The notes beneath the pieces are model-generated. The model was given only the letters and a program-made list of their open reading frames with translations, did not search any database and was not told the DNA's origin. A stretch of 64,000 nucleotides of DNA, taken from contig NZ_JAGIOF010000001.1 of assembly GCF_017876535.1 (NCBI RefSeq), positions 1 through 64,000 on the forward strand, written 5' to 3'. The translations under genes and the position numbers were made by a program. The stretch is from Paeniglutamicibacter kerguelensis. Lineage in GTDB: Bacteria; Actinomycetota; Actinomycetes; Actinomycetales; Micrococcaceae. Shown one piece after another: positions 34,858 to 44,126 of the stretch; within the stretch, counting starts at the first letter, position 1, and the number at the start of each line of letters is the position of its first letter.

Positions 34858-35514
34858 ATGGGCTTGACTGGCATGGCCCCGGCCGTATTCATGCGCGAAG
34901 GGAACGCGGCGGATCCAAGATCGGTCCGAACCCGGCAACTCATACTGGCCGCCTTCGAACGGCAACTCGAAAACGGCCGGGTTGCACCGACGGTGTCATC
35001 GCTTGCGCAAGAGGCCGGAGTGAGTCGCAGTTCGTTCTACAACCACTTCTCCGGTGCGGAAATTGTGGGGGTCGCGGCGTTCAGGGAGCTGCTCGACACG
35101 ATCAAGCCCTCGGGCAATGAAAACCAGGACAAGGATTCGTCGGCCGGGACTTCCCGCGTCAGCTTCGAGGACCTCTTTGGGCACCTCGAGCAACACCGGG
35201 TGCTGTGCTCGGCCGTGCTGACGCCAGATACCCAAACCCCCGCGCTGGCCGAACTCCATGCGATATTGGTTTCGCACCTCACGGAGGCCATAGCCAAGGT
35301 GGGTTCCAAGCCTGCCGATCTTGATGCGGGCCGTGCGGCGACCTTCCTCGTCGGGGGAATCCTTTCCCTGCTCCTCGACTGGCTGCAAGAGCCCGCAGCG
35401 ACGGCCTCGGAGTTGGCGCTACTCGCCGATCGAATGCTGCCGGACTGGCTCAAGGGGGAGAGGCTGTTTGAAGCCCCGATCCTGGTAACCACGGTTCCTC
35501 TGGTGGGAATCTGA
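34858..35514 (+). CDS. TetR/AcrR-family transcriptional regulator
   Basis: This 218-residue regulator has the TetR helix-turn-helix at residues 47-66 (SSLAQEAGVSRSSFYNHFSG), preceded by the RTRQLILAAFERQLENG helix. The divergent C-terminal ligand domain contains an Ala/Leu-rich dimer helix (AATFLVGGILSLLLDWL). The start is ATG 34858, with GAGGAGG 5 bases upstream; the open frame continues 19 codons further but crosses the second operator repeat. It probably represses itself and the divergent esterase gene. The ligand is unknown and may be the esterase substrate. Confidence 0.9.
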   Translation: MGLTGMAPAVFMREGNAADPRSVRTRQLILAAFERQLENGRVAPTVSSLAQEAGVSRSSFYNHFSGAEIVGVAAFRELLDTIKPSGNENQDKDSSAGTSRVSFEDLFGHLEQHRVLCSAVLTPDTQTPALAELHAILVSHLTEAIAKVGSKPADLDAGRAATFLVGGILSLLLDWLQEPAATASELALLADRMLPDWLKGERLFEAPILVTTVPLVGI

Positions 35515-36088
35515 CCCTTTGGGGACGGCATTGCCCGGGCCTCTGTCCCTGAGTCGCGCGGCGCCTCCCGGAGGGAATGGATCGAGGCGCGAGGCCGTTG
35601 GAGGTCGCTTGTCGGCGTGCCCCTTTCCCTGGACCGAAGATCCAAAGAGGCCCAAGCCGTGAACGGCTCGAGTTAGGCAATCGTGAGCCGGATGCGGCAG
35701 CAATGGTTGTCAGTGGCCCACGTCTGGCCAGGGCAGGGTGACTGTGGGTCAGGCGCCGAGGGCTTTCCACCCTCCAGCGGCCTTGATGACGCGCGCGAAC
35801 CCAATCGTCCCCGCATCGACTCGCTTCGGCCTGACAGGGTTTCGTCACGGACGTATCCATGCCAGCCGGACATCGATCCGTGGATTTCCATCGGAATGGC
35901 ATGAATCTTCAGACGCGAGTTGAACATATTCCTCGCATGCGGTGGAAAACCAATGGCTGGTTGCGCATGGGATCGGCTTGACCGCTCGCTCTGGCAGTGC
36001 GTCATATTGCGATTTGCCGGGCCCGTATTTGCGTGGAAACTGCTTCTCGACTTGGCCTTTCGAGTAATAGTTGCATTTAAATGTCTTG
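35515..36088. other. Intergenic region without recognisable gene
   Basis: About 570 bases between the TetR and hybrid regulator genes. A 196-codon minus-strand open frame (35,673-36,263) lacks motifs and runs into the regulator gene, so it is not called. The right end becomes AT-richer towards the promoter of the next gene. Confidence 0.5.
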
Positions 36089-36131
36089 ACTGAACACATT
36101 GACTCCGAAATGGTTCATACTGAACGTAATG
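36089..36131. promoter_or_regulatory. Repeats upstream of the hybrid regulator (autoregulatory site?)
   Basis: ACTGAACACATTG (36,089-36,101) and ACTGAACGTAATG (36,119-36,131) are direct repeats 30 bases apart, with an inverted GGTTCA between them. TGAAC is the complement of the GTTCA core found in the repeats at 37,491. Confidence 0.5.
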
Positions 36132-36162
36132 CACAATACTAAACAAATTGGAGGGCGTGTCG

Positions 36163-37314
36163 ATGATGAGTGAGGAACGACAGAATCGGATCCTTCGCGA
36201 GCTGGCCCTGCGGGGATCGCTGAATGCCGCGGATTTCGCGCGCAGTCTGGGGATTTCAGGCATGACGGTCCGACGCGATCTCGCCCTCCTTGAAGAACAG
36301 GGGGCGCTGCAGCGCGTTCACGGCGGGGCGATTGCCATTGCGGAACGTTTCGGGGATTCCGGAGGCCGCGCCCAGCGGAATGTTGGCAGGAACGGCAACA
36401 ACTCGGGGGCGGTTTCCCAGGGCGTGAAGGCCAACCCGCATGTCCCGGGGCAGCGACCGCTTGCCACCATCGGAATGGTCGTTCCTACGTCGAAGTACTA
36501 CTTCCCAGGAGTTATCCGGGGGGCCGAGGCCGCGGCGTCAGAGCTCGGCGTCAGGCTGGTGCTCGGCGTCTCAAACTACTCGCCGGCCGAAGAGCAACGG
36601 CAAATACAACGCCTACTCAAGAGCGGCGTCGATGGGTTGTTGGTGACCCCCAGCGGAGAACGCCTGGCCGGAACACCCACGCTGGACCTGCTGGCCTCGG
36701 CGGAAGTTCCGATTGTCGTCGTTGAACGATCGATTGGCGATGTCCTGGACGCCGGCAGGCTCGAATCCGTCCAGAGCGACCATGTGCGCGGGGCGGAGAT
36801 CGCCGTGGCACACCTGCTGTCGCTGGGGCATCGAAAAATTGCGCTGTGCACCCGCAAGGACAGCCCCACGGCATCGCATATCGAGGAGGGCTACCGCCTG
36901 TCCACGCGCCATGCAGGGCTGCCGGACGATGCCAACCTGACGGCCATCACGTACGACACCAATGACCCCGAGAAGCTCCGTCAGCAGATGAGCGGCATTG
37001 TCGAGCGGTTCGTGAAGGCCGGTGCCACCGCGGCCATCATCCACAACGACGAGGACGCGCTCACGTTTGCCGACTTGTGTGAAGCGCGAGGGCTCCTCAT
37101 TCCCGACGATCTCGCGGTGGTGGCCTACGACGACGAGGTTGCGTCCTTGGGTGCGGTGCCCCTGAGTGCAGTGGCGCCGCCAAAGTTCGATGTCGGATAC
37201 CACGCCCTGCAAATGTGTTTGAACCGTTTGGGACCCAAGCGTCGGTGGGACCTGGCCGTGCAGCGGGTCAGCCTGTCGCCGACGCTGGTCGTCAGGGAAT
37301 CAACGGCCAATTAG
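36163..37314 (+). CDS. Hybrid regulator: DeoR-type HTH fused to LacI-type sugar sensor
   Basis: This regulator of about 383 residues is a mosaic. Residues 1-60 are a DeoR-family winged HTH (ERQNRILRELALRGSLNAAD, continuing to MTVRRDLALLEEQGALQRVHGGA). A Gly/Asn-rich linker leads to a LacI/periplasmic-binding-like sensor (LATIGMVVPTSKYYFPGVIRG, then LLVTPSG, then SDHVRGAEIAVAHLLSLGH). The start is ATG 36163, with GGAGGG 7 bases upstream; a TTG at 36148 overlaps that ribosome binding site. The protein should sense a sugar and control the ABC transporter operon that follows, probably through the GTTCA repeats at 37,491. DeoR-LacI fusions are known but uncommon. Confidence 0.9.
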   Translation: MMSEERQNRILRELALRGSLNAADFARSLGISGMTVRRDLALLEEQGALQRVHGGAIAIAERFGDSGGRAQRNVGRNGNNSGAVSQGVKANPHVPGQRPLATIGMVVPTSKYYFPGVIRGAEAAASELGVRLVLGVSNYSPAEEQRQIQRLLKSGVDGLLVTPSGERLAGTPTLDLLASAEVPIVVVERSIGDVLDAGRLESVQSDHVRGAEIAVAHLLSLGHRKIALCTRKDSPTASHIEEGYRLSTRHAGLPDDANLTAITYDTNDPEKLRQQMSGIVERFVKAGATAAIIHNDEDALTFADLCEARGLLIPDDLAVVAYDDEVASLGAVPLSAVAPPKFDVGYHALQMCLNRLGPKRRWDLAVQRVSLSPTLVVRESTAN

Positions 37315-37490
37315 CCTGTTGGGCAGGGATGCCCCCGGCGCTCGTGCGCCTCCCCTGAACGGATTCGGTTGGGCCTGACGCCAGATGCGGGCCCCTTCAG
37401 GGTGCCCGCATCGATGCTGGCCGGTGCATGCCGAATGGGCTTGGCGCACTGTGTGACCCGCGGGCCGAGCGCGGCACTCGACTTGAAATG

Positions 37491-37523
37491 TTCACCTTTG
37501 TTCACTTTGTTTACTTCGTTCAG
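37491..37523. promoter_or_regulatory. Phased TTCACTTTG repeats in front of the sugar ABC operon
   Basis: TTCACCTTTG, TTCACTTTG, TTTACTTCG and TTCAG follow one another with 9-10 base periodicity, about one helical turn. Tandem short repeats are typical of DeoR-type operators. They lie 78-110 bases upstream of the binding-protein gene. Confidence 0.6.
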
Positions 37524-37600
37524 AACTGCGTGTTTTATTGATCTATCGCATCCAACGGTGATCACCGTCACCACCGCATCATGGATTTCAAGGGAGAACA

Positions 37601-38914
37601 ATGAAGCGTCGCAAACTGCTCATCGGGGTAGCCGGTCTGGCCAGCAGCGTCATGTTGCTTGCAGCCTGTGGATCGGCTTCCGGTCCGTCCACTGCACCCG
37701 TTCCAACAGGGGATCCCGCGGGATCCATTACCTTCTGGTCGTCGCTGGTCGGCATGGACCTGGTGGCCGAGGCCTTCAACAAGAGCCAAGACAAGATCAC
37801 CGTCAACTTCGAGACCATCCCCCAAGGTGCCAGCGGCGGATACGCCAAGCTGTCCACCGCAATCACGGCCGGCAACGGCCCCGATGTCGCGACCATCGAG
37901 TACCCGCAGCTGCCGCTGTTCGTCAGCAACGGCCAAGTCCAACCGTTGAACGGCCTGATCGACGAGGCCGAAACCGTCGACAAGCTGGCCACCGAAATTC
38001 GCGGCCAGATCGAATTCGGCGACAAGATCTACGGCCTGCCCTACGATGCGGCCCCCATGGTCATGTACTACCGCCAGGACATGCTCAAAAAGGCCGGCGT
38101 CGAGGTTCCCAAGACCTGGGCGGAATTCGAGGAGGCCGGCAAGAAACTCAAGAAGGTCGCCCCCGATTCCTACCTGGCAAGCTTCAACCCGAACGAAGTT
38201 GCAGCGACCGCGGGCCTTGCTTGGCAGGCAGGCGGCAGCTGGTTCGATGTCGCAGACGACAGCTGGAAGATTGGCATCAACGATGCCGCCACCAAGAAGG
38301 TTGCAGACTTCTGGCAGAAGCTGATCGACGACGACCTCGTCAAGGTTTCGCAGGCCTACAGCGATGAATGGAGCCTCGACCTTTCCAACGGAACCGTGGC
38401 CGGCGTCGTTGGCGCCAACTGGAGCGCCACCGGCCTCCAGAAGCGCACCGAGGCCAGCGGCCAAAAGGGCAAGTGGATTGCCGCGCAGCTGCCCAACTGG
38501 GATGCACCGGCCGGTGCCTTCTACGGCGGATCCAGCTTCAATATCACCAAAAGCAGCAAGAACCCTGCCGCCGCGGCCGAGTTCATCAAGTACCTGACCA
38601 CCAACCCGGAAGCCATTAAGGCCCGCGGCAACACCGGATCTGCATTCCTGGCATTCCCCGGCCTGACCCCGGTGGCGCAGGAGGCGTTCGACGCCAGCTA
38701 CTTCGGCAACGACATTTACGGGGTCTTCGAGTCCGCTTACAAGACGGTCTTGCCGGACTGGCAGTGGGGCCCGAACTGGGATGTCACCAACACCGCACTG
38801 AAGGACGCCTACGGGAAGCTCAGCACCGGGGGAACCATCGGCGAAGCAGTCGACACCGCGCAAACCGCGACGGTTGACGGGCTGAAGCAAAGCGGCCTGT
38901 CCATCGCAGAGTAG
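37601..38914 (+). CDS. Sugar-binding lipoprotein of ABC transporter (second importer)
   Basis: This 437-residue solute-binding protein has a lipoprotein signal (MKRRKLLIGVAGLASSVMLL, lipobox LAAC, lipidated Cys about 23). Mature motifs are typical of family 1 sugar-binding proteins: SITFWSSLVGMDLVAEAFNK, GPDVATIEYPQLPLFV, YGLPYDAAPMVMYYRQDML and YGGSSFNITKSSKNP. AAGGGAGA lies just before the ATG. It is the first gene of an operon with two permeases and a hydroxyacid dehydrogenase. The ligand cannot be read from sequence; a hairpin follows the stop codon. Confidence 0.92.
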   Translation: MKRRKLLIGVAGLASSVMLLAACGSASGPSTAPVPTGDPAGSITFWSSLVGMDLVAEAFNKSQDKITVNFETIPQGASGGYAKLSTAITAGNGPDVATIEYPQLPLFVSNGQVQPLNGLIDEAETVDKLATEIRGQIEFGDKIYGLPYDAAPMVMYYRQDMLKKAGVEVPKTWAEFEEAGKKLKKVAPDSYLASFNPNEVAATAGLAWQAGGSWFDVADDSWKIGINDAATKKVADFWQKLIDDDLVKVSQAYSDEWSLDLSNGTVAGVVGANWSATGLQKRTEASGQKGKWIAAQLPNWDAPAGAFYGGSSFNITKSSKNPAAAAEFIKYLTTNPEAIKARGNTGSAFLAFPGLTPVAQEAFDASYFGNDIYGVFESAYKTVLPDWQWGPNWDVTNTALKDAYGKLSTGGTIGEAVDTAQTATVDGLKQSGLSIAE

Positions 38915-38930
38915 CACCACCCCCCCCTCT

Positions 38931-38960
38931 CCGGGTTGCCGCCGCACGGCGGCAACCCGG
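38931..38960 (+). terminator. Intercistronic hairpin after the second binding-protein gene
   Basis: A 13-bp perfect stem CCGGGTTGCCGCC with complement and a 4-base loop, no T run, between binding protein and permease genes. It probably gives partial termination or mRNA protection. Confidence 0.7.
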
Positions 38961-38978
38961 CCCAGTTAGGAGATCCCC

Positions 38979-39911
38979 ATGGCCCCCGAGGCCCCCACGT
39001 TCGTTCGGCGCACGACGCGCTCCACGGTCACAGGCACAGGCGGCAGGACCGCTTCGCTGTTCCTGGTCCCGTTCTTCACCTTGTTCGCGGTCGCCATCAT
39101 CGCGCCGGTCGTCTATTCGATAGTGCTCAGCTTCTACACGCAGCAGAAGTCGGGCCTGGGCTTCGGCGAGGCCAAGACGGTCTTCGTCGGGTTGGAAAAC
39201 TACGCACAGGTTTTCGCCTCGGAGTCATTCGTCGGGGGCATTCTCCGGCTGGGTCTCTACTGCCTGATCTATATCCCGCTCATGGTGGGCGGGGCCATCG
39301 TCTTTGCGCTGCTGCTTGACGCGACGGTGGCAAAGGCCCGCAAGCTCTTCCAGCTGCTGGTGTTCCTGCCGCACGCGGTGCCCGGAGTCATCGCCGCGCT
39401 GATCTGGGCCTACCTTTACACCCCGGGCATCAGCCCGCTGGTCCAGGCTCTGGAAAGCGGTGGCATCCAGATCAACTTCCTGGATGCGAATATGGTGCTT
39501 CCCGCGATCGTGAACATCGGGGTATGGGAATGGACCGGCTACAACGTCATCATCATCTTCACCGCCCTGCAGGCGGTTCCGCGCGAGGTGCTGGAGGCCG
39601 CCCGGGTGGACGGCGCCGGGGACATCCGCATTGCCATGGGCATCAAGATGCCCATGATCCTGCCGGCACTGAGCGTGATCATGCTCTTCACCATCATCGG
39701 CACCCTGCAGCTGTTCACCGAACCAACCATCCTGGCCAAGGCCACACCTTCCATCACCAGCAGCTGGGTCCCCAACATGTGGGCCTATGACGCCGCCTTC
39801 ATCAGGCACGACCTGAACCAGGCCGCGGCCGCATCGATCATCATTGCCGGGTTGGCAGCCTTGCTGTCGCTACTCGTCACCCGCTTGAGCTCCAGGATGA
39901 ACAAATCATGA
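38979..39911 (+). CDS. Sugar ABC permease, MalF/UgpA type (second importer)
   Basis: This 310-residue permease has six transmembrane segments and the EAA loop VPREVLEAARVDGAGDIRIA. Supporting motifs are FLPHAVPGVIAALIWAYLYTP and the MLFTIIGTLQLFTEPTIL segment common in UgpA-type permeases. AGGAGAT lies before the ATG. Its stop codon overlaps the start of the next permease. There is no large periplasmic loop, unlike the maltodextrin MalF at 14,573. Confidence 0.93.
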   Translation: MAPEAPTFVRRTTRSTVTGTGGRTASLFLVPFFTLFAVAIIAPVVYSIVLSFYTQQKSGLGFGEAKTVFVGLENYAQVFASESFVGGILRLGLYCLIYIPLMVGGAIVFALLLDATVAKARKLFQLLVFLPHAVPGVIAALIWAYLYTPGISPLVQALESGGIQINFLDANMVLPAIVNIGVWEWTGYNVIIIFTALQAVPREVLEAARVDGAGDIRIAMGIKMPMILPALSVIMLFTIIGTLQLFTEPTILAKATPSITSSWVPNMWAYDAAFIRHDLNQAAAASIIIAGLAALLSLLVTRLSSRMNKS

Positions 39912-40822
39912 GCACAGATACCAGGACCAGACCTGCCCCCGCCCCCGTAAAGCCAGCACCCAAGGCGCCCAGGGCACAAGCCCACCGCAACGGGTTCATC
40001 AGCACCTTCACCGTCAACGGCTTGCTGATCATCGGCTCGGCCTACATGGTCGTCCCCGTGCTGTGGCTGCTCTTCGCCTCCACCAAGAACACCACCGACC
40101 TCTACGGAACCGGCGCGTACTCCTTCGGCGATTTCTCGCTGTTCGAGAACATCTCCAACGTCCTTGCCCAGGACAATGGCGTGTTCCTGCGCTGGATGGG
40201 CAACTCGATGCTTTATGCAGGCGTCGGGGCCGTGCTCGGCGGACTCATCTCCGTCATGGCCGGCTACGCGTTCGACAAGTTCGAGTTCCGAGGCAAGAAC
40301 TCCCTGTTCGGCTTCGTGCTGGTCGGTGTGCTGATCCCCAACACCGCAACGGTGTTGCCCATGTACCTGCTGGCCTCGTTGGTGGGAGCGACCAACACCA
40401 TCTGGGCCGTGCTCATCCCGGTGATGTGCAATCCCTTCGGCGTCTACCTGGCCCGCGTCTATTCGGCGTCATACGTCCCGGCGGAAACGCTCGAGGCCGC
40501 ACGCATGGACGGTGCCGGACCCATCCGCTCGTTCTTCTCGCTGGCACTGCCCATGATGATGCCCGGCTTCGTCACCATCGCCCTGTTCCAGTTCGTCGGG
40601 GTGTGGAACAACTTCATGCTTCCGCTGGTCATGCTCCAGGACCAGAAGCTGCTGCCGGTCAGCGTGGGCATCTCGATCTGGCAGGGCTTCGCGGTTCCGC
40701 AGCCGGACTTCGTGCCCATGGTGATCACCGGCTCGCTGCTCTCGCTGGTTCCGCTGCTGCTGGCCTTCATCTTCCTGCAGCGCTTCTGGAAGTCCGGAAT
40801 GAACGCGGGGAGCATCAAGTGA
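39908..40822 (+). CDS. Sugar ABC permease, MalG/UgpE type (second importer)
   Basis: This 304-residue partner permease has a Pro/Ala-rich cytoplasmic N-terminus, six transmembrane segments, and the EAA loop VPAETLEAARMDGAGPIRSF, ending FLQRFWKSGMNAGSIK. It starts at the ATG overlapping the previous stop codon, and its own stop overlaps the GTG of the hydroxyacid dehydrogenase, so the operon is translationally coupled. No ATPase is encoded here; the shared MsiK-type protein is the likely energiser. Confidence 0.93.
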   Translation: MSTDTRTRPAPAPVKPAPKAPRAQAHRNGFISTFTVNGLLIIGSAYMVVPVLWLLFASTKNTTDLYGTGAYSFGDFSLFENISNVLAQDNGVFLRWMGNSMLYAGVGAVLGGLISVMAGYAFDKFEFRGKNSLFGFVLVGVLIPNTATVLPMYLLASLVGATNTIWAVLIPVMCNPFGVYLARVYSASYVPAETLEAARMDGAGPIRSFFSLALPMMMPGFVTIALFQFVGVWNNFMLPLVMLQDQKLLPVSVGISIWQGFAVPQPDFVPMVITGSLLSLVPLLLAFIFLQRFWKSGMNAGSIK

Positions 40823-41838
40823 GCGATCCGTCGTCCCGACTCAACATCGCCCTCGCGATGCCCCAGGACGTGGCCCGGAGGGTGTTCCCGGCCCGGCTCC
40901 TGGAAAGACTCGAACCCGGGCTGAACCTGCTGAGCACCGAGCCGCTCCAGGAATTCGACTCGCCGCGTTCCCGCTCGTTGCTGGCCCGCGCAGACATCCT
41001 CATCACCGGGTGGGGGTGCCCGCAGCTGGATGAAACCGTGCTCAATGCCGCACCGAACCTGCGCTACATCCTGCATGCGGCCGGAAGCGCCAAGCACCAC
41101 GTCGGCCAAGCCTGCTGGGACCGGGGCCTGCAGGTGAGCACCGCCGCCGAGGCGAATGCGGTTCCCGTCGCCGAGTACACGGTGGCCATGATCCTCCTGG
41201 CGAACAAGAATGTCCTGCAGCTGGCGCGGATCGTGCACACGTTGCATTCGGCCGTGGAACCCGAGGACTACTATCCGCAGCTTGGGAACTTCCGCAAGCG
41301 GGTCGGCATCATCGGGGCCTCGAAGATCGGCCGGCACGTGATCAGATTGCTGCGTTCCTACGATCTTGAGGTCGTGGTTGCCGATCCGTACTTGGATCCG
41401 GAAGAAGCAATCGAACTCGGGGCCGAGCTCGTGGGTCTCGACGAACTGGTGGCCAGCAGCGATGTCGTGTCCCTGCACGCGCCCTCCCTTCCTTCCACGC
41501 GCCACATGATCGATGCCCGGCAGATCGCCCGGCTCCGTCCCGGGGCCACCTTCATCAACACGGCCCGCGGCGAACTGGTTGACCAAGATGCGTTGCTGCG
41601 CCGGATCGAGCAGGGCGACCTGTATGCGGTGCTGGACGTGACCACGCCATGGTCGTTGCCGACGGACTCGGGCTTCTATGTGAACCCGAACGTGCTGCTG
41701 ACCCCGCACGTGGCAGGTTCCCTGGGGAGCGAACTTGAACGCATGGCCGCAAGCACCGTCGAGGAGGCCCTCCGGCTCTCCCGCGGGGAAGCACTGCGTT
41801 TCCCGCTGCGCGCCGCCGACCTGGCCTTCACGGCCTGA
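40819..41838 (+). CDS. D-isomer-specific 2-hydroxyacid dehydrogenase
   Basis: This 339-residue NAD-dependent dehydrogenase should interconvert a 2-hydroxy acid and a 2-oxo acid. It has the Rossmann loop GIIGASKIGRHVIRLL, the catalytic Arg in INTARGELVDQDALL, and the catalytic His in LLTPHVAGS. It starts with GTG at 40819 inside the GTGA overlap with the upstream permease, so it is tightly coupled to sugar uptake. This placement suggests the imported substrate is, or is converted to, an acidic sugar such as a uronate or aldonate derivative; that is inference. The open frame upstream of the GTG lies over the permease gene and is not coding. Confidence 0.9.
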   Translation: MSDPSSRLNIALAMPQDVARRVFPARLLERLEPGLNLLSTEPLQEFDSPRSRSLLARADILITGWGCPQLDETVLNAAPNLRYILHAAGSAKHHVGQACWDRGLQVSTAAEANAVPVAEYTVAMILLANKNVLQLARIVHTLHSAVEPEDYYPQLGNFRKRVGIIGASKIGRHVIRLLRSYDLEVVVADPYLDPEEAIELGAELVGLDELVASSDVVSLHAPSLPSTRHMIDARQIARLRPGATFINTARGELVDQDALLRRIEQGDLYAVLDVTTPWSLPTDSGFYVNPNVLLTPHVAGSLGSELERMAASTVEEALRLSRGEALRFPLRAADLAFTA

Positions 41839-41923
41839 CCTCTGGGAAACCGCGCCACGCGGGCCCAAGAAACACACTCGTTGCACGACCAGCCAGCCAT
41901 CGAACCCAAGGCAAGGAAGATCC

Positions 41924-43948
41924 ATGACGAATACACATCTGAGCAGACGAACCATCCTGCAGGCCGGCGGCACCGTCGGGTTGGCGGCGGCCTTGGGCCT
42001 GTCGGGAACCGGTGCGGCAAACGCGTCCGGGCTGCCCGCGGGCCGCCCGGGAAGCGGCCCCGAGATCCTCGACCTGGGTCCTGCCGTGGTCCAGTTCGGG
42101 TTGATGAGTTCGATCCTGGTCGGGGACGTGGTCTACATCGGATCCCGCAATGTCGAACCCGTTCGGATCGTCGCCTTCCATGTGCCGACGGGCAAGATCG
42201 TGGGCCAGACCGAGCTGGCGACGGGGCACAGCATCCAGACCCTGACCGCGGACTCCGCGGGCCGGTACCTCTATGCGGGAATCCTGCAGAAGTCGACGGG
42301 CCCGCAGCCGAACCTCTACCGCTGGGACCTGCGTTCGCTGTCCGCGCCGGCGACGCCCATCGGGCGAATCGGTGACCGGGACGTCCGCGACCTCAGTGTT
42401 GCCCCGGACGGACGGCTCTACGCGGTGGGCGGCGGCAGCGCGACGGCACCGGCCCTGTGGGAGTACGACCCCGCCACCGGCGTGATCGCAAACCTCGGCA
42501 TCCCGGACGCCGGGGCCACCCTGGCGCGGGCCGTCGCCGCCACGGACGAGACCGTCTTCTTCGGGGCCGGAAGCACCCTGGGAGGCGGCGGCAGCGCGGG
42601 GCGCGCCTGCCTGCACGCCTACGACAGGGCAAGCCGTACCTTCGCGCCGGTGACCCCCACCGAGATGCTGGCGGATCCCAGCATCAGGGACCTGGCCGTC
42701 CTCGGGGACAAGCTCCTGGTCAGCTCCGCGGGCTCGACCGAACAGTCGAAGGTCGCGCTGATGGACCCGAAGGATCCGGGTACCTATGCGCTGGCAACCT
42801 CGATCGGCAAGACCGCCAAGAACTTCGCGGCCATCGGCGGGCACGTGTACTTCGCCAACGAATCCGGCCTGTGTGACTACTCCGTCGCGTCGAACTCGAT
42901 CTCGCAGGTGGACGCCGGGGGGCCGGCGCTGGGCGAAATCTGGGGCGTGGACGCCCGCGACGGCAAGGTCCTGGTGACCTCCGCCTACGGTTTCATCGCC
43001 GAGATCGATCCCGAAACGGGGGACTCGATGGTCACCGACCTCGGCGAGGCGGGTGCAGCCTCCACCGCGCAGACGGTCATGGGCATCGCGGCCGGCGGCG
43101 GCTTCATCTACGTCGGGGGCAACGGCGTGATAGCCCGCCGCCGCGCGAAAACGGGTGAGGTGACAAACCTGCAGGCCCCGGGCGAGGCCAAGGATGCCGT
43201 GGTGGTCGATGGCGTCCTGTACACGGGCCAATACAGTTCGCAGGGCATCTGGGCGTATGACCCGCGCAGCGGCAAGCCCATCCACCAGGCCGCGGACTTC
43301 CCGGCGGCGCAGAACAGGCCCTTGGATGTCTGCTGGGATGCGGAGAACCGGCTGGTGCTGGTCGTCGCGCAGTCGGACACCGAGGGTGGCGGGTCGTTCT
43401 GGACCTACAAGCCCCGCACCGGCGCCAAGCAATGCTTCGTCAACCCCATCGACGACGTGCAGCTGGTGCGCGCAGTGGCCACCCGCGACGGGGTCGCGTT
43501 CCTCGGCGGCGGGCTGTCCTCACTGGAGGGCGCGGGCACCGTCGTCGCCTTCGACCCCGTTGCCGGCCGCGAGCTGTGGCGGATCGAGCCGCAGATGGGT
43601 GCCGGGCTCGCTGCCCTCGCCGTGCAGGGCCGGCACCTTTACGGGCTGACCCGCAAGGGTGGGCTCTTCGTCATCGACGTGCCCAAGCGCCGCATCGTGC
43701 ACCGCGCGGACATCAGCGCGTTGTCCAGGGGCTTTGGCGCGCTGGTGGCCAACCGGGGCCGCATCTACGGTGTTTCGGACACCACGGTCTTCCGTATCGA
43801 CCCCAAGACCTTTGCGGTCTCCACCGTCATGGCGGGCACCGACGGCGGTTGGTACAGCGGATCGCACATCACCAACGACGAGTCCGGCTACCTGTACACC
43901 ATGCGCGGCCGCAACCTGGTGCGGATCAACGACCACCCGAGGCGCTAG
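41924..43948 (+). CDS. Tat-exported beta-propeller protein (674 aa), function unknown
   Basis: A twin-arginine signal (LSRRTILQAGGTVGLAAALG, cleavage near ANA) is followed by about 630 residues built of repeated beta-propeller blades: RIVAFHVPTGKIVGQTEL, GRYLYAGILQKSTGPQPNLYRW, ALWEYDPATGVIANLGI, IWAYDPRSGKPIHQ and VVAFDPVAGRELWRI. This resembles PQQ-type or lyase-type propellers with enough blades for two domains. AAGGAAG lies before ATG 41924. It is 86 bases after the dehydrogenase and ahead of a strong terminator, so it is the last gene of the sugar operon. It may cleave or bind the extracellular polymer whose fragments are imported. No catalytic residues can be assigned. Confidence 0.8.
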   Translation: MTNTHLSRRTILQAGGTVGLAAALGLSGTGAANASGLPAGRPGSGPEILDLGPAVVQFGLMSSILVGDVVYIGSRNVEPVRIVAFHVPTGKIVGQTELATGHSIQTLTADSAGRYLYAGILQKSTGPQPNLYRWDLRSLSAPATPIGRIGDRDVRDLSVAPDGRLYAVGGGSATAPALWEYDPATGVIANLGIPDAGATLARAVAATDETVFFGAGSTLGGGGSAGRACLHAYDRASRTFAPVTPTEMLADPSIRDLAVLGDKLLVSSAGSTEQSKVALMDPKDPGTYALATSIGKTAKNFAAIGGHVYFANESGLCDYSVASNSISQVDAGGPALGEIWGVDARDGKVLVTSAYGFIAEIDPETGDSMVTDLGEAGAASTAQTVMGIAAGGGFIYVGGNGVIARRRAKTGEVTNLQAPGEAKDAVVVDGVLYTGQYSSQGIWAYDPRSGKPIHQAADFPAAQNRPLDVCWDAENRLVLVVAQSDTEGGGSFWTYKPRTGAKQCFVNPIDDVQLVRAVATRDGVAFLGGGLSSLEGAGTVVAFDPVAGRELWRIEPQMGAGLAALAVQGRHLYGLTRKGGLFVIDVPKRRIVHRADISALSRGFGALVANRGRIYGVSDTTVFRIDPKTFAVSTVMAGTDGGWYSGSHITNDESGYLYTMRGRNLVRINDHPRR

Positions 43949-43963
43949 CGCCGCGGGTCCGGA

Positions 43964-44015
43964 AAACGGCGCCAGGCGGCGGCACCCGGGTGGGTGCCGC
44001 CGCCTGGCGCCGTTT
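43964..44015 (+). terminator. Terminator of the second sugar-importer operon
   Basis: A very strong hairpin: a 24-bp perfect stem beginning AAACGGCGCCAGGCGGCGGC with complement and a 4-base loop, ending in CGTTT. It is 15 bases after the stop codon. Confidence 0.85.
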
Positions 44016-44126
44016 GCACGGCCGGAGCACCGAACGAGGTTGAACCGCCCGATGGAACCAAGAACCAAGTACCAAGAAGCAGAACCGGGATCCACCGGAT
44101 CCCCCGTCCCGAATGCGAGCGTCCCG

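Noticed and set aside
35673..36263. Minus-strand 196-codon open frame before the hybrid regulator
   Set aside because: It overlaps the regulator coding region, has no start-site signal and no recognisable motif; high GC makes long chance frames common.
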